NCBI GenBank assembly: GCA_003532715.1
Contig: DOEZ01000150.1
Coordinates: forward strand, 4,082 to 18,005
Origin: Planctomycetaceae bacterium
GTDB taxonomy: Bacteria; Planctomycetota; Planctomycetia; Pirellulales; Thermoguttaceae
DNA length: 13,924 nt
Direction of reading: 5' to 3'
The position numbers and the translations under genes were made by a program. Position 1 is the first letter of the stretch, and each line of letters starts with the position of its first letter. The notes under the pieces are model-generated. The model worked only from the letters and a program-made list of their open reading frames with translations, was not told where the DNA came from and did no database searches. Below are positions 1-7,777 of the stretch, one piece after another.

Positions 1-97
1 GCGCGCCGGTTCTGCCGACCTTACCGATCGTACCGACCGCTTCCAAAACTGGGTGGCATGGACGCTCGCCCGTCCTTGCCGTGTCCCGTCCGGGCGT

Positions 98-1471
98 TCA
101 TCCCTGCCGGCCGTCCGACGCGGTCACCCGAATCCCCTCTTCCACGGCCGCGCAGAGGCGATCCAACTCGTCGATCGAAACGGCCAGCGGCGGCATGACG
201 ACCAGCACGTTGCCCAAGGGCCGGATCCAAACGCCGTGCCCCAATGCATGCTGGCAAACGCGAACTCCTCGCTTCTGTTCCCACGGAAACGGTTCCTTCG
301 TCGCCTTGTCGCAAACCAGTTCGATCGCGCCGATCATCCCGCACTGACGCGCATCGCCCACCTGGGGTAATTCGGCGATTCGCGCCAGGTGCTCGCCCAG
401 TCGGGCAATCTTGGGTCCCAGATGTTCGAGCGTTCGTTCCTCCTCGAATACGTCGAGCGTCGCCAGCGCCACGGCCGCTCCCAGGGGGTTGCCCCCGTAG
501 GTGTGCCCGTGGAAAAACGTCTTTCCTTCGGTGTAGTCCCCGAGAAACGCGCCGTATATCTCGTCGGTGGCCAAGGTTACGGCCAACGGCATGTAACCGC
601 CCGTAAGCCCCTTGGCAAGGCAGAGCAAATCGGGCGCGACCTGCTCGTGGTCGCTGGCGAACATCCGGCCCGTGCGACCCATGCCGACAGCCACTTCGTC
701 GGCGATCAACAGCACGTCGTATTTGCGGGTCAGTTCGCGAACACCCCGCAAATAACCTCGCGGATGCATGATCATCCCAGCCGCGCCTTGCACTAATGGC
801 TCGATGACCATGGCGGCGATCCGCCAGTGCTCGGCAGCCAGCAGTCGCTCCAACTCGCTCAGGCAATGGCCGAGGACTTCCTCGCTCGCCAAGCCGGTTG
901 GTGGACGATAGGGGTTCGGCGCGGGCAGGCGAAGAACGTCGAAAAGCAGGGGGCGAAACATCGAGTGAAAACGCTCCACGCCGCCCACGCTCACGCTGCC
1001 GATCGTGTCGCCGTGATAGGCATCGCCGAGGGCGACGTAGGTCGTCTTTTCGGGGCGAGGCTCGGCTCGCTGCCGCCAGTATTGAAACGCCATTTTCAGG
1101 GCCACTTCGACCGCCGTCGCGCCGTCGTCGGAGAAGAAGACGTGTTCGAGCCCATCCGGCGCGATTTCGACCAACCGTCTGGCCAGTTCGATGGTCGTCG
1201 GGTTGCTCTGCCCGAGCGACGTGACGTGGGCAACCTTGTCCAATTGCGCCCGCAGGGCCGCGTCGAGCCTGGGATGCCGATGTCCGTGAACGTTGCACCA
1301 AAGGCTGCTCACTCCGTCGAGGTACTCGCGACCGTCGATGTCGATCAACGTGCAGCCCGAGGCTCGCTCGATGATCATCGGCTCGTATTCGGCCATCTGT
1401 GTGAAGGGATGCCAAACGAACTGGCGGTCCCACTCGCGGAGTTGGTCGTTGGTCGGCCTTGGCCCGCTCAT
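98..1471 (-). CDS. bioA: Adenosylmethionine-8-amino-7-oxononanoate aminotransferase (biotin synthesis)
   Basis: This PLP enzyme converts 7-keto-8-aminopelargonic acid to 7,8-diaminopelargonic acid, the step before dethiobiotin synthetase, in the cytoplasm. The 457-residue protein is slightly longer than the usual 420-450. It shows the BioA-type N-terminal WHPFTQM (residues 20-26), GDAYHGDTIGS (149-159), the PLP-contacting Asp in ADEV (D258), the Schiff-base Lys in LAKGLTGG (K287), and HGHTYGGNPLG (321-331), typical of BioA rather than general class III aminotransferases. The ATG lies about 9 nt after an AAAGGAA-like site (minus strand, 1482-1488). Family knowledge: the amino donor is usually S-adenosylmethionine, but some BioA relatives use lysine and the sequence does not settle this. 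No other bio gene lies in the window. The 97 bp after its stop hold nothing I recognise. Confidence 0.93.
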   Translation of the reverse strand: MSGPRPTNDQLREWDRQFVWHPFTQMAEYEPMIIERASGCTLIDIDGREYLDGVSSLWCNVHGHRHPRLDAALRAQLDKVAHVTSLGQSNPTTIELARRLVEIAPDGLEHVFFSDDGATAVEVALKMAFQYWRQRAEPRPEKTTYVALGDAYHGDTIGSVSVGGVERFHSMFRPLLFDVLRLPAPNPYRPPTGLASEEVLGHCLSELERLLAAEHWRIAAMVIEPLVQGAAGMIMHPRGYLRGVRELTRKYDVLLIADEVAVGMGRTGRMFASDHEQVAPDLLCLAKGLTGGYMPLAVTLATDEIYGAFLGDYTEGKTFFHGHTYGGNPLGAAVALATLDVFEEERTLEHLGPKIARLGEHLARIAELPQVGDARQCGMIGAIELVCDKATKEPFPWEQKRGVRVCQHALGHGVWIRPLGNVLVVMPPLAVSIDELDRLCAAVEEGIRVTASDGRQG

Positions 1472-1780
1472 TAGCAGTCTTTCCTTTCTCGGTTTCCGTC
1501 TAATTGGCCACGTCCTGGCGGTGCCGGCAAGGCACGAGCCACAGGCAACCCCTCAGTCAGCGGGGGCAGTTCTCGGGTCTGGCCGGTGGCGACATGCGTC
1601 GAACGAGCCTGTCGCCAAAGGTATCACGGCTTGTCAGCCGAAGGCCTGCCACCATGAACGCTCACAAAGTCGTCCCATCTTAACATGAAAGCCCGGATTG
1701 TTCACGACGTCTGGTTTCGTGGGTGCCACGGGGATCGTGCCGTGGCCCGCAAGAGCCTGGTGAAACGGGCCTTATCGCTC

Positions 1781-1810
1781 TTGCCTTGTTTGCCCGGCTG
1801 CGTCTATACT
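1781..1810 (+). promoter_or_regulatory. Candidate sigma70-type promoter for the secretin-like gene
   Basis: TTGCCT (1781-1786) and TATACT (1805-1810) are separated by 18 bp and sit about 80 bp before the ATG at 1891. The -10 matches consensus at five of six positions. This comes from reading the sequence only; no transcript start is known. A 5-bp inverted repeat (1820-1833) follows directly. Confidence 0.4.
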
Positions 1811-1876
1811 GCCCGCCCACGGGTCTATACCCGCGCATAGGTCCATGCCCCGACCTTGACCACCACCCGTTTCGGC

Positions 1877-1883
1877 AAGGAGG
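1877..1883 (+). promoter_or_regulatory. Strong Shine-Dalgarno site
   Basis: AAGGAGG lies 7 nt before the ATG at 1891 and fixes the start of the secretin-like gene. Confidence 0.8.
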
Positions 1884-1890
1884 CTGAAGC

Positions 1891-3129
1891 ATGATAAGAA
1901 ATACGTTTCTGATCGCGGTCGCTTTGGCCGTTCTGACCGCATCGCGAGCGGTGTTGGGCGACGAGGGTCCGAGCACGCAATGGCGCAGCCTTGGTCCGCG
2001 GTCGTCTGCGGAGGCTTCCGAAGGATCGGACACGCCGCGAACCGCTCGCAACACGCCGTCCATCGATTTTCCCTCGGGTGCGTCCTCGCCGCGGCGTGTT
2101 TCAGCCGACGAGCCGGCTGGCGTTCGTCTGGCCGGCGCAAATCTGCCGGCCGATGGCGGCCAAGTCTGGCGAGAATACGACATCAGCACTTATGCCATGC
2201 GCGTTTCGTCGACCGAGCGGCCCGAGCAGGCCATTGTCGATTGGATCCTGCGCGAGACGGGCTACGAGGCGTGGCACGGCGAAACGGTCAGCATCCTCAG
2301 CGCATCCCCCCGCAAACTTCGTGTCTACCATACGCCCGAGATCCAAGCGGTCGTCGCCGAGATCGTCGACCGCTTCGTCGGCAACCAGTCCGACAGCCAG
2401 GCATTCGGGCTGAGGATTGTGTCGGTAAATAACCCGAATTGGCGAGCCAAGGCCCAGGGAATTTTGCAGCCGGTGAAGGTTCAGTCGCAAGGCGTGCAAG
2501 CATGGGTGTTGCGCAAGGAGGACGCGGCCTTCTTGTTGGCCGATTTGCGTCGGCGCAGCGACTACCGCGAGCACAGCTCTCCCTATTTAATGGTGTACAA
2601 CGGCCAGTCGTCGCTCGTCAACCTGATGCGTCCGACGCAGTACATCCGCGACATCATCGTGCCCGCGGGTTCATTGGGCGGCTACCAACCCGAGGCGGGA
2701 CAGATTGACGAAGGGCTGTCGCTCGAGTTCAGTCCCCTGCTGTCGCTCGACACGCAGTTGATCGACGCAACAATCAAATGCACGGCAACGCAAGTCGACA
2801 AGATGATCCCCGTGGTCATCGAAGTGCCCGCCTCGCCCACGACGCGACAGCGAACGAAGGTCGACGTGCCGCAGATGACGCATTTTCGTTTTCACGAGCG
2901 TTTCCGCTGGCCGACCGACCACGTGCTGCTAATCAGCCTGGGAATGGTGGCCGCGCCAACCGACACCGGCACCGGCCCGCTGGCCGCCGGTCTGCCCATG
3001 GCCCTTGGCGGCCATTCGGGCCGAGCCGACTTGCTCGTGATGGTCGAAAGCAAGCCGCAGCAGGAGCGAGCCGCGAGCGGGGAACAGCCCCCCCTACGTG
3101 AAGCGAAAACCTATCGGGGACGCTATTGA
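1891..3129 (+). CDS. Exported secretin-like protein of unknown function
   Basis: Residues 1-23 form a signal peptide (MIRN, then a hydrophobic run, with a plausible cut after VLG), so the 412-residue product should leave the cytoplasm. A Ser/Pro/Arg-rich linker of about 65 residues follows. Residues 97-163 resemble the small alpha/beta N-domains of secretins, ending in a TPEIQAVVAEIVDRFV helix. Residues 172-390 resemble the secretin beta-domain: PYLMVYNGQSSLVNL (231-245) matches the usual 'P-x-hydrophobic-x-x-x-NGQ' strand, and EGLSLEFSPLLSLD (274-287) matches the later 'G-x-x-L-x-hydrophobic-x-P' strand. It lacks a clear full secretin signature and is shorter than GspD or PilQ, so it may not form a pore. 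A perfect Shine-Dalgarno and a promoter candidate precede it. The family assignment is by pattern only; planctomycete genomes carry many such short secretin-like proteins. Confidence 0.6.
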   Translation: MIRNTFLIAVALAVLTASRAVLGDEGPSTQWRSLGPRSSAEASEGSDTPRTARNTPSIDFPSGASSPRRVSADEPAGVRLAGANLPADGGQVWREYDISTYAMRVSSTERPEQAIVDWILRETGYEAWHGETVSILSASPRKLRVYHTPEIQAVVAEIVDRFVGNQSDSQAFGLRIVSVNNPNWRAKAQGILQPVKVQSQGVQAWVLRKEDAAFLLADLRRRSDYREHSSPYLMVYNGQSSLVNLMRPTQYIRDIIVPAGSLGGYQPEAGQIDEGLSLEFSPLLSLDTQLIDATIKCTATQVDKMIPVVIEVPASPTTRQRTKVDVPQMTHFRFHERFRWPTDHVLLISLGMVAAPTDTGTGPLAAGLPMALGGHSGRADLLVMVESKPQQERAASGEQPPLREAKTYRGRY

Positions 3130-3304
3130 CGTCCGCCACGGAGGGGACGCCCACGAACCACCCCCAGTAAGGCTCGACGCGCCGGCCTGGCGACCCTAAA
3201 ATGGACCGCTTGGCGAATCTGGCCCAGACAAGGCAAGCAACGCGGACTCTCGCGGTCTCTCTTGCCCCTCCGGTCGAGCCATCTTCACGAAGGCACTGCA
3301 TTTT

Positions 3305-4639
3305 ATGATTTCCAGGCAACCACATCGCGGATCGCGTCAAGTCGTCGTCACCGGCATGGGCGTCATCGGCCCCCTGGGCAACACGCTCGACGAACTCTGG
3401 GATGCTCTCATTTCGGGCCAAAGCGGCGTCGGACCGCTCACGTCGATTCCGGCGGACGATCTGCCCGTGCGGTTCGCCGCCGAAGCGTCGGGGTTCACGG
3501 GCAAGATCGACGACTTTGGCCCCCTCGACGGCGAACAGAAGAAGGCGATTCGCAAAGGACTCAAGGTCATGTGCCGCGAGTGTCAGATGGGCGTGGCCGT
3601 GGCCCAATTGGCGCTGGGCGACGCTCGCATTACGCCGGGCACGGTCGATCCGATGCGAATCGGCATCAACTTTGGCGTCGATTACATGCTGTCGATCCCC
3701 GAAGAGTTCATCGAAGGCATTCGCGCGTCGATGAACGACGACGGGCGGTTCGAGTTCGCCCATTGGCCGACCGACGGATTGCCGCGCATGTCGCCCCTTT
3801 GGTTGCTCAAGTACTTGCCCAACATGCCCGCCAGCCATTTGGCGATCTACAACGATTTTCGCGGACCGAACAACTCGATCACGCTCCGCGAGGCGTCGGC
3901 GAACATGGCGCTGGGCGAGGCGTTCCGCATGATCACCGAGGGCCGCGCCGACCGGATGCTCGTCGGCGCGACCGGCACGCGGCTGCACAGCATGAAGCTG
4001 ATCCACTGCATCCAACAGGCTGAATTGGCCTCGAACGACGCAATTCCGGCCGAGGCCAGCCGACCGTTCGACCGCGATCGCACCGGCATGGTGCTCGGCG
4101 AAGGAGCGGGGGCCGTCGTCCTCGAAGAACGCACGGCGGCCGAAGCGCGCGGGGCGACCATCCTCGCCGAGGTCGTCGGCTCGGCGTCGGCCACCGCCGT
4201 CGGAGCGAATCTGATTGCCCGGCCGCGTCAGGCCCTGAAGAACGTCCTCGACGCGGCCTTGGACGACGCGCGTCTCAATGTCGAGCAAATCGGCCACATT
4301 CACGCGCACGGGCTCGCCACCAAGACGAGCGACGTCGAGGAGGCGCGGGCCATCGCCGACGTGTTTGGCTCGCGAAAGACGCCCGTGCCAGTCGTCGCGG
4401 CGAAGGGCCACACGGGCAACCTGGGCGCGGGTAGCGGGATGATCGAACTGATCGCGAGCGTTTTGGCGTTGAGAAACGACCGGCTATTCGCGACGCTCAA
4501 CCACGAAACGCCCGACCCCGCGTGCCCGATCAACGTGGCCGCCGGTGGCGGCGGCGCGTCGGGCGACTCGTTCATCAACCTGAGCATCACGCCCCAAGGC
4601 CAAGCCAGCGCGGTCGTCGTGCAGCGATTCGCCGAGTAG
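3305..4639 (+). CDS. FabF-fold beta-ketoacyl-ACP synthase homologue with degenerate active site
   Basis: The 444-residue protein has the full thiolase fold of KAS II enzymes: VVVTGMGVIGPLGN (13-26), GPNNSI (187-192), SRPFDRDRTGMVLGEGAGAVVLE (252-274), HAHG (333-336), KGHTGNLGAGSG (367-378). Genuine KAS II enzymes condense malonyl-ACP with an acyl-enzyme through a Cys-His-His triad. Here the Cys position, nine residues after the Gly of GPN, is Glu (E196, in LREAS). The first His is kept (H335), as is the usual Lys (K367), but the second His aligns with Asn (N372). The GFGGTN loop is GGGGAS (414-419), so the gatekeeping Phe is also lost. The protein is therefore unlikely to condense acyl chains in the usual way; it might resemble a chain-length-factor-like partner or have another role. 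A GAAGG site lies 11 nt before the ATG. It is 175 bp from the upstream gene, with no evident operon and no ACP beside it. Confidence 0.85.
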   Translation: MISRQPHRGSRQVVVTGMGVIGPLGNTLDELWDALISGQSGVGPLTSIPADDLPVRFAAEASGFTGKIDDFGPLDGEQKKAIRKGLKVMCRECQMGVAVAQLALGDARITPGTVDPMRIGINFGVDYMLSIPEEFIEGIRASMNDDGRFEFAHWPTDGLPRMSPLWLLKYLPNMPASHLAIYNDFRGPNNSITLREASANMALGEAFRMITEGRADRMLVGATGTRLHSMKLIHCIQQAELASNDAIPAEASRPFDRDRTGMVLGEGAGAVVLEERTAAEARGATILAEVVGSASATAVGANLIARPRQALKNVLDAALDDARLNVEQIGHIHAHGLATKTSDVEEARAIADVFGSRKTPVPVVAAKGHTGNLGAGSGMIELIASVLALRNDRLFATLNHETPDPACPINVAAGGGGASGDSFINLSITPQGQASAVVVQRFAE

Positions 4640-4935
4640 CCGGGCAGGGCGCGTCGAGACGAGCAGCCAAGCCGGAGCCGTAAGGTGCGTCAAGACGCAC
4701 CAATCTCCTAACGTAGACTACTACCGCAATGCCCGCAACGATTTTGCCGCATTGCACCGGCTCCGGTAGATCGCGTCACGACCGGAATTCTCGACCGTTT
4801 GGCAACGGGGAACAAGGAGGCGTCGCGAGACGAGATTCAACGCTTTCTGGCACGGTCCGAACGCGACAAATTCAACCCTGTCAGCGTCGTATTGCGTTCT
4901 TTTCGTGCCGCGGACCCACAATACTCCTCGTCATA
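4640..4935. other. Gene-free region after the ketoacyl synthase homologue
   Basis: About 300 bp without a supportable gene; short ORFs on both strands lack starts and similarity. It holds a perfect hairpin close to the upstream stop (listed separately) and a smaller related dyad CGTC-GA-GACG (4652-4661). The remainder up to the fucosidase promoter shows nothing I recognise. Confidence 0.5.
4684..4701 (+). terminator. Perfect 8-bp stem-loop, possible terminator without U-tract
   Basis: GGTGCGTC-AA-GACGCACC lies 45 bp after the stop at 4639. It is fully base-paired but has no T-run on either side, so it is not a classical intrinsic terminator. It may be a transcript-end hairpin or a repeat unit; a similar shorter dyad lies at 4652-4661. 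Confidence 0.35.
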
Positions 4936-4965
4936 TTGACCCCGCCCGGGCGCGCCGTGCATAAT
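4936..4965 (+). promoter_or_regulatory. Candidate sigma70-type promoter for the fucosidase gene
   Basis: TTGACC (4936-4941) and CATAAT (4960-4965) are 18 bp apart, and a TG precedes the -10 (TGCATAAT). The -10 covers the ATG of the longest possible ORF at 4964, which supports the downstream start at 5048 and a leader of roughly 75 nt. Confidence 0.5.
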
Positions 4966-5047
4966 GGCCGTTGTAATTCAAATAGTTCGGTCCGGCTCCT
5001 CCGATGCGGCGATCGTCGGGCGACAATTGTGTTTGGGAGAGATGATG

Positions 5048-6430
5048 ATGAAGAGACAACATGCGCAACTGGTTGGTTTGATTTTCGTTGGGCTGGTTCT
5101 TGCGGGTCTGCCCAAGGCCACTTTCGCGGCCGAGGCCGACAAACCGACCGTCGAAGAACCATGGCAGCCGGCCGGACTCAACGGCATTCGGCCGATCGGA
5201 TCGTGGCGCAAGCCGCCGCAAGAAGTCTCGACCGCTTCGCCCGAGGACGTCGCCGCCTGGCGGAAACTCAAGTTCGGCCTGTTCATCCACTGGAGCCCGG
5301 TGTGCGTCGAGGGGACCGAGATCGGTTGGTCGCGCGCGGGCCATCGCCGAGGGCTCCCCTGGACCTGGAACATTCTCAGCGGCCAGGTGCCCGTCGAGGT
5401 TTACGACAATCTTTATAAGAAGTTCAATCCGACGCAATTCGACGCGCGCGAGTGGGTCCAGGTCGCGAAGGACGCGGGGACGAAGTACCTGGTGTTCACG
5501 ACGAAGCACCACGACGGCTTCTCGATGTTCGACACGAAACTGAGCGACTACAAAATCACGAGCCCCGAGTCGCCCTATGGACGCGACATCGTGCGGCCGT
5601 TGGCCGATGCGTGTCACGAGGCGGGCATCCTTTGGGGCATCTATTATTCGCAGGTCGATTGGTATCATCCCGACTACATGAACTGTCAAGACGGCCACGA
5701 GCGATACCTCGCGTTCTTGCATGGCCAGTTGCGCGAATTGTTGACCAACTACGGCAAGGTGAGCATGATCTTTTTCGACGGGCTGTCGGGCGATGCGAAA
5801 GACTGGGACGCCCCGACGCTCATCAACATGTGCCGCGAGTTGCAGCCGAACGTGATCATCAACGACCGGGCGGGGGTGCCGGCCGACAACTCGACGCCCG
5901 AGCAAGTGATCGGCCGCATGGACACCGAGCGGCCCTGGGAAAGCTGCATCACGATCGGCACCCAATGGACCTGGAAGCCCAACGAACGCGTCAAGTCGCT
6001 CAAGGAGTGCATCCAAACGCTGGTCCGCGTCGTGGGTGGCGACGGCAATTTGCTGTTGAACGTCGGCCCCACGCCCGACGGCCGCATCGAACCCGACCAG
6101 GCCGAACGGCTGCGTGAAATGGGCCGCTGGCTGGCCAAATACGGCGAGTCGATTTACGACACGCGGGGCGGGCCGTTCGTGACGGGCCAATGGGGCGCGG
6201 CGACCTGGCGCGACCGGACGATCTACGTCCACGTGCTCGACGGCGGAGCGGCTCCGCTCGTGCTTCCGCCGATCGCCCGGAAGATCGTCTCGCACCGGGT
6301 TCTCACCGGCGGCAAGGCCACGGTGGACCAGACCGACGAGTCGATCACCATCACCCTGGCGGACGATGCGCGAAACGACGTCGACACGATCGTCGTTTTG
6401 CAGCTCGACGGCCCGGCGGTGGGTGAGTAG
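5048..6430 (+). CDS. Secreted alpha-L-fucosidase, glycoside hydrolase family 29
   Basis: GH29 enzymes release L-fucose from glycans by a retaining mechanism. Starting at the third of three consecutive ATGs, 7 nt after GGGAGA (5035-5040), the product has 460 residues with a signal peptide (MKRQHAQ, then a hydrophobic run, cut near TFA-AEA at residue 27). Family motifs in order: FGLFIHWSP (76-84), HHDGFSMFDT (154-163), GIYYSQVDWYHPDY (197-210), FFDG (242-245) with D244 as the likely nucleophile, PNVIINDRAG (267-276), and LLLNVGPTPDG (335-345), then a C-terminal beta-rich segment. The acid/base residue varies within GH29; Glu residues at 294 and 298 are nearby candidates only. The ORF extends upstream to 4964, but that part covers the promoter and encodes no plausible leader. 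The export signal suggests breakdown of fucose-containing polysaccharide outside the cytoplasm; GH29 also includes 1,3/1,4-fucosidases, so linkage is not predicted. No sulfatase or fucose catabolic gene is beside it. Confidence 0.92.
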   Translation: MKRQHAQLVGLIFVGLVLAGLPKATFAAEADKPTVEEPWQPAGLNGIRPIGSWRKPPQEVSTASPEDVAAWRKLKFGLFIHWSPVCVEGTEIGWSRAGHRRGLPWTWNILSGQVPVEVYDNLYKKFNPTQFDAREWVQVAKDAGTKYLVFTTKHHDGFSMFDTKLSDYKITSPESPYGRDIVRPLADACHEAGILWGIYYSQVDWYHPDYMNCQDGHERYLAFLHGQLRELLTNYGKVSMIFFDGLSGDAKDWDAPTLINMCRELQPNVIINDRAGVPADNSTPEQVIGRMDTERPWESCITIGTQWTWKPNERVKSLKECIQTLVRVVGGDGNLLLNVGPTPDGRIEPDQAERLREMGRWLAKYGESIYDTRGGPFVTGQWGAATWRDRTIYVHVLDGGAAPLVLPPIARKIVSHRVLTGGKATVDQTDESITITLADDARNDVDTIVVLQLDGPAVGE

Positions 6431-6683
6431 GCAGGGGTTTCCGTGGGGAAATGGGGAAATACTGTCGTCGAACACTGCAACAACCCTTTCCACTGTTGCG
6501 ATTGAGTTACGTCGTTTTGAACTCATTGGAAGTGCTTGTTGGTTAATCGTTTAGGGTATTGACCGTTTTTCGTAAGTCGGCGTTTCTTGGGTTGGGGGGT
6601 TTGTTGCAAAAGCCCTGGCTGTTGAGGGGGTTGGGGGTGAGGGTTTTGGTGAGTATTCAGCCTTCTGGATTGGTTCTTTACGA
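6431..6683. other. Gene-free region with G-rich runs after the fucosidase
   Basis: No gene supported. A weak dyad GCAACA / TGTTGC (6477-6482 with 6494-6499) lies about 45 bp after the stop. The plus strand is then rich in G-runs: GGG-TT-GGGGGG (6589-6599) and GGGGG-TT-GGGGG-TGA-GGG (6626-6643), which could fold as a G-quadruplex. Base use differs visibly from the neighbouring genes. Confidence 0.45.
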
Positions 6684-6970
6684 TCGGAAAAAGGGGAAAG
6701 GGGAGAAAGGGGAAAAGAGGAAGGAACCGCAGAGGAACACAGATGGACGCAGATGAAAGATGTGAATAACAAAACCGAACCCCGAGCGTCAGCGAGCGGG
6801 CTCTACACATTCCCAAGCCGAAGGCTGCAATTGACTTCTGAGAAACCCATCCGCGTCCATCAGCGTTTATCTGCGGTTTCGTCCCCTTTTCCCAAGGCGT
6901 GAAGCCCGCTCGCTCACGCTCGGAGTTCGGTTTCTCCTCCCTGAGCGTCTCAGCGTCTCGGCGGTGAATC
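6684..6970. repeat. Mosaic intergenic repeat, copy A (nested inverted repeats)
   Basis: Modules in order: a G/A-rich tract (6684-6724); an AACCGCAGAGG...CGCAGATG arm (6725-6755) whose inverted partner is 6848-6878 (26 of 31 match); an ACCGAACCCCGAGCGTCAGC arm (6774-6802) whose inverted partner is 6903-6931 (27 of 29 match); and an inverted CCGCCGAGACGCTGAGACGC module (6942-6970). The same modules recur at about 10471, 12168 and 13627. The block ends 10 bp before the stop codon of the minus-strand gene at 6981. Confidence 0.85.
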
Positions 6971-6980
6971 GTCGACCGGG

Positions 6981-7646
6981 CTATTGCGACGCGGCCGGGT
7001 TGGCCGGTTCTTCGAGAACCGCGTCGGGTGGCTCGGGCCGGCCGTTGACGATCCGCTCGACCCCGATCCGCGATTCGACCTCGCGGAGGATGTCCAGCGT
7101 GGGTTTCGGATAGTACTTCCAGTCGTCCAGCACAAGTGTTCGCCGCCGCCCGTTTTCCTCGTACCGAACCCGGGCGATTCCCTTCTTCTTCCACTGCTTT
7201 TTGTCGAGCGCGACAATCTGGCCGAATTCGAGTTGCTGCCCCCAACTCGATCGCAAGCCCGTCTCGTTCATCTCGATCCAACGCCGACGATCGCGGAAAA
7301 AGAAGAACAGATAAAGCAAGCCGGGCACGGCCAAGAGAGCGGAGAGAATGACCTGGAACTGGATTTCCGCCTCGCTCTTCGGCTCGCCGGGGATTTCCTT
7401 GGGCCAGCCATGCTCGGCGGCCATCTTCTCCCATCGCTCGCGCCGATCCCGCTCCAACACTTCCTTCGTGCCGAATTCCTTCTTCAGGTCCTCGTCCATC
7501 TGAACCCGGGCGAGCCCCTGCCGCCTCAACTCGGGCCACGCAATCGTGCCGTCGTACAGAAACCAGAGCGAACCGCCAAGACACAAAAAAGTGATCATGG
7601 CCTCACGCCAGAGAAATCGCTTGCTCATGCGGGCAGTGACGGGCAT
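6981..7646 (-). CDS. Two-helix membrane protein of unknown function
   Basis: I do not recognise this family with confidence. From the ATG at 7646 it has 221 residues. A first membrane helix covers about residues 16-34 (EAMITFLCLGGSLWFLYDG), a charged segment of about 60 residues follows, then a second helix (about 97-117, ending LLYLFFFF). The C-terminal domain (about 118-200) is rich in alternating strands and aromatic residues (RRWIEMNETGLRSSWG, ARVRYEENGRRRTLVLDDWKYYP). This could be a small beta-barrel of PH-like type on the cytoplasmic side, but that is a guess. The start choice rests on an AGAGGA site 10 nt upstream; a GTG at 7682 in frame lacks such a site, and an ATG at 7628 is also possible. 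It follows the sigma operon on the same strand, separated by 131 bp and a hairpin. Confidence 0.7.
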   Translation of the reverse strand: MPVTARMSKRFLWREAMITFLCLGGSLWFLYDGTIAWPELRRQGLARVQMDEDLKKEFGTKEVLERDRRERWEKMAAEHGWPKEIPGEPKSEAEIQFQVILSALLAVPGLLYLFFFFRDRRRWIEMNETGLRSSWGQQLEFGQIVALDKKQWKKKGIARVRYEENGRRRTLVLDDWKYYPKPTLDILREVESRIGVERIVNGRPEPPDAVLEEPANPAASQ

Positions 7647-7735
7647 TTTACTGATATCCTCTTCCAGGTATCGCGTGGACACTCACGACAATCGTAGCAT
7701 CCCAGAATAGACGAGTCCGCGATTCTTGAAAAGGG

Positions 7736-7751
7736 TGGGGCTGACTCCCCA
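7736..7751 (-). terminator. Weak terminator-like hairpin after the sigma operon
   Basis: On the minus strand TGGGG-AGTCAG-CCCCA is followed by CCCTTTTC, 26 bp after the operon's last stop (7778). The stem is only 5 bp, so termination would be partial at best. Confidence 0.35.
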
Positions 7752-7777
7752 AAAGGGTCATGTGCCAGGGCCGTTGT

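Larger units (their letters stand above)
1472..1890. other. Gene-free divergent region between bioA and the secretin-like gene
   Basis: This 419-bp stretch separates two divergently transcribed genes. ORFs here show no start signal or recognisable protein. Near the right end is a promoter candidate for the downstream gene. There is a short dyad GCCACGG / CCGTGGC (1725-1731 with 1740-1746, loop 8) and a smaller one CGGGT / ACCCG (1820-1824 with 1829-1833, loop 4) just after the candidate -10. The second could be an operator or an early-transcript hairpin, but nothing proves it. No clear bioA promoter was found on the minus strand. Confidence 0.5.

Noticed and set aside
21..1433. 470-codon minus-strand ORF
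   Set aside because: It is an alternative frame of bioA; the translation is Arg/Gly-rich with no motifs, while the other frame has all BioA motifs.
1725..1746. Terminator or riboswitch upstream of the secretin-like gene
   Set aside because: Only a 7-bp stem with no T-run and no recognisable riboswitch core.
2933..4411. 492-codon antisense ORF over the ketoacyl synthase homologue
   Set aside because: Shadow of a GC-rich gene; no domain and no start signal.
3305..4639. Calling the gene fabF
   Set aside because: The fold fits, but the nucleophile Cys and second His are missing, so the enzyme name would imply an activity it probably lacks.
4931..6526. 531-codon antisense ORF over the fucosidase
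   Set aside because: His/Arg/Val-rich shadow translation; the plus strand encodes a clear GH29 enzyme.
6523..7584. 353-codon minus-strand ORF spanning repeat copy A
   Set aside because: Reads through the repeat block and is an alternative frame of the two-helix membrane protein.
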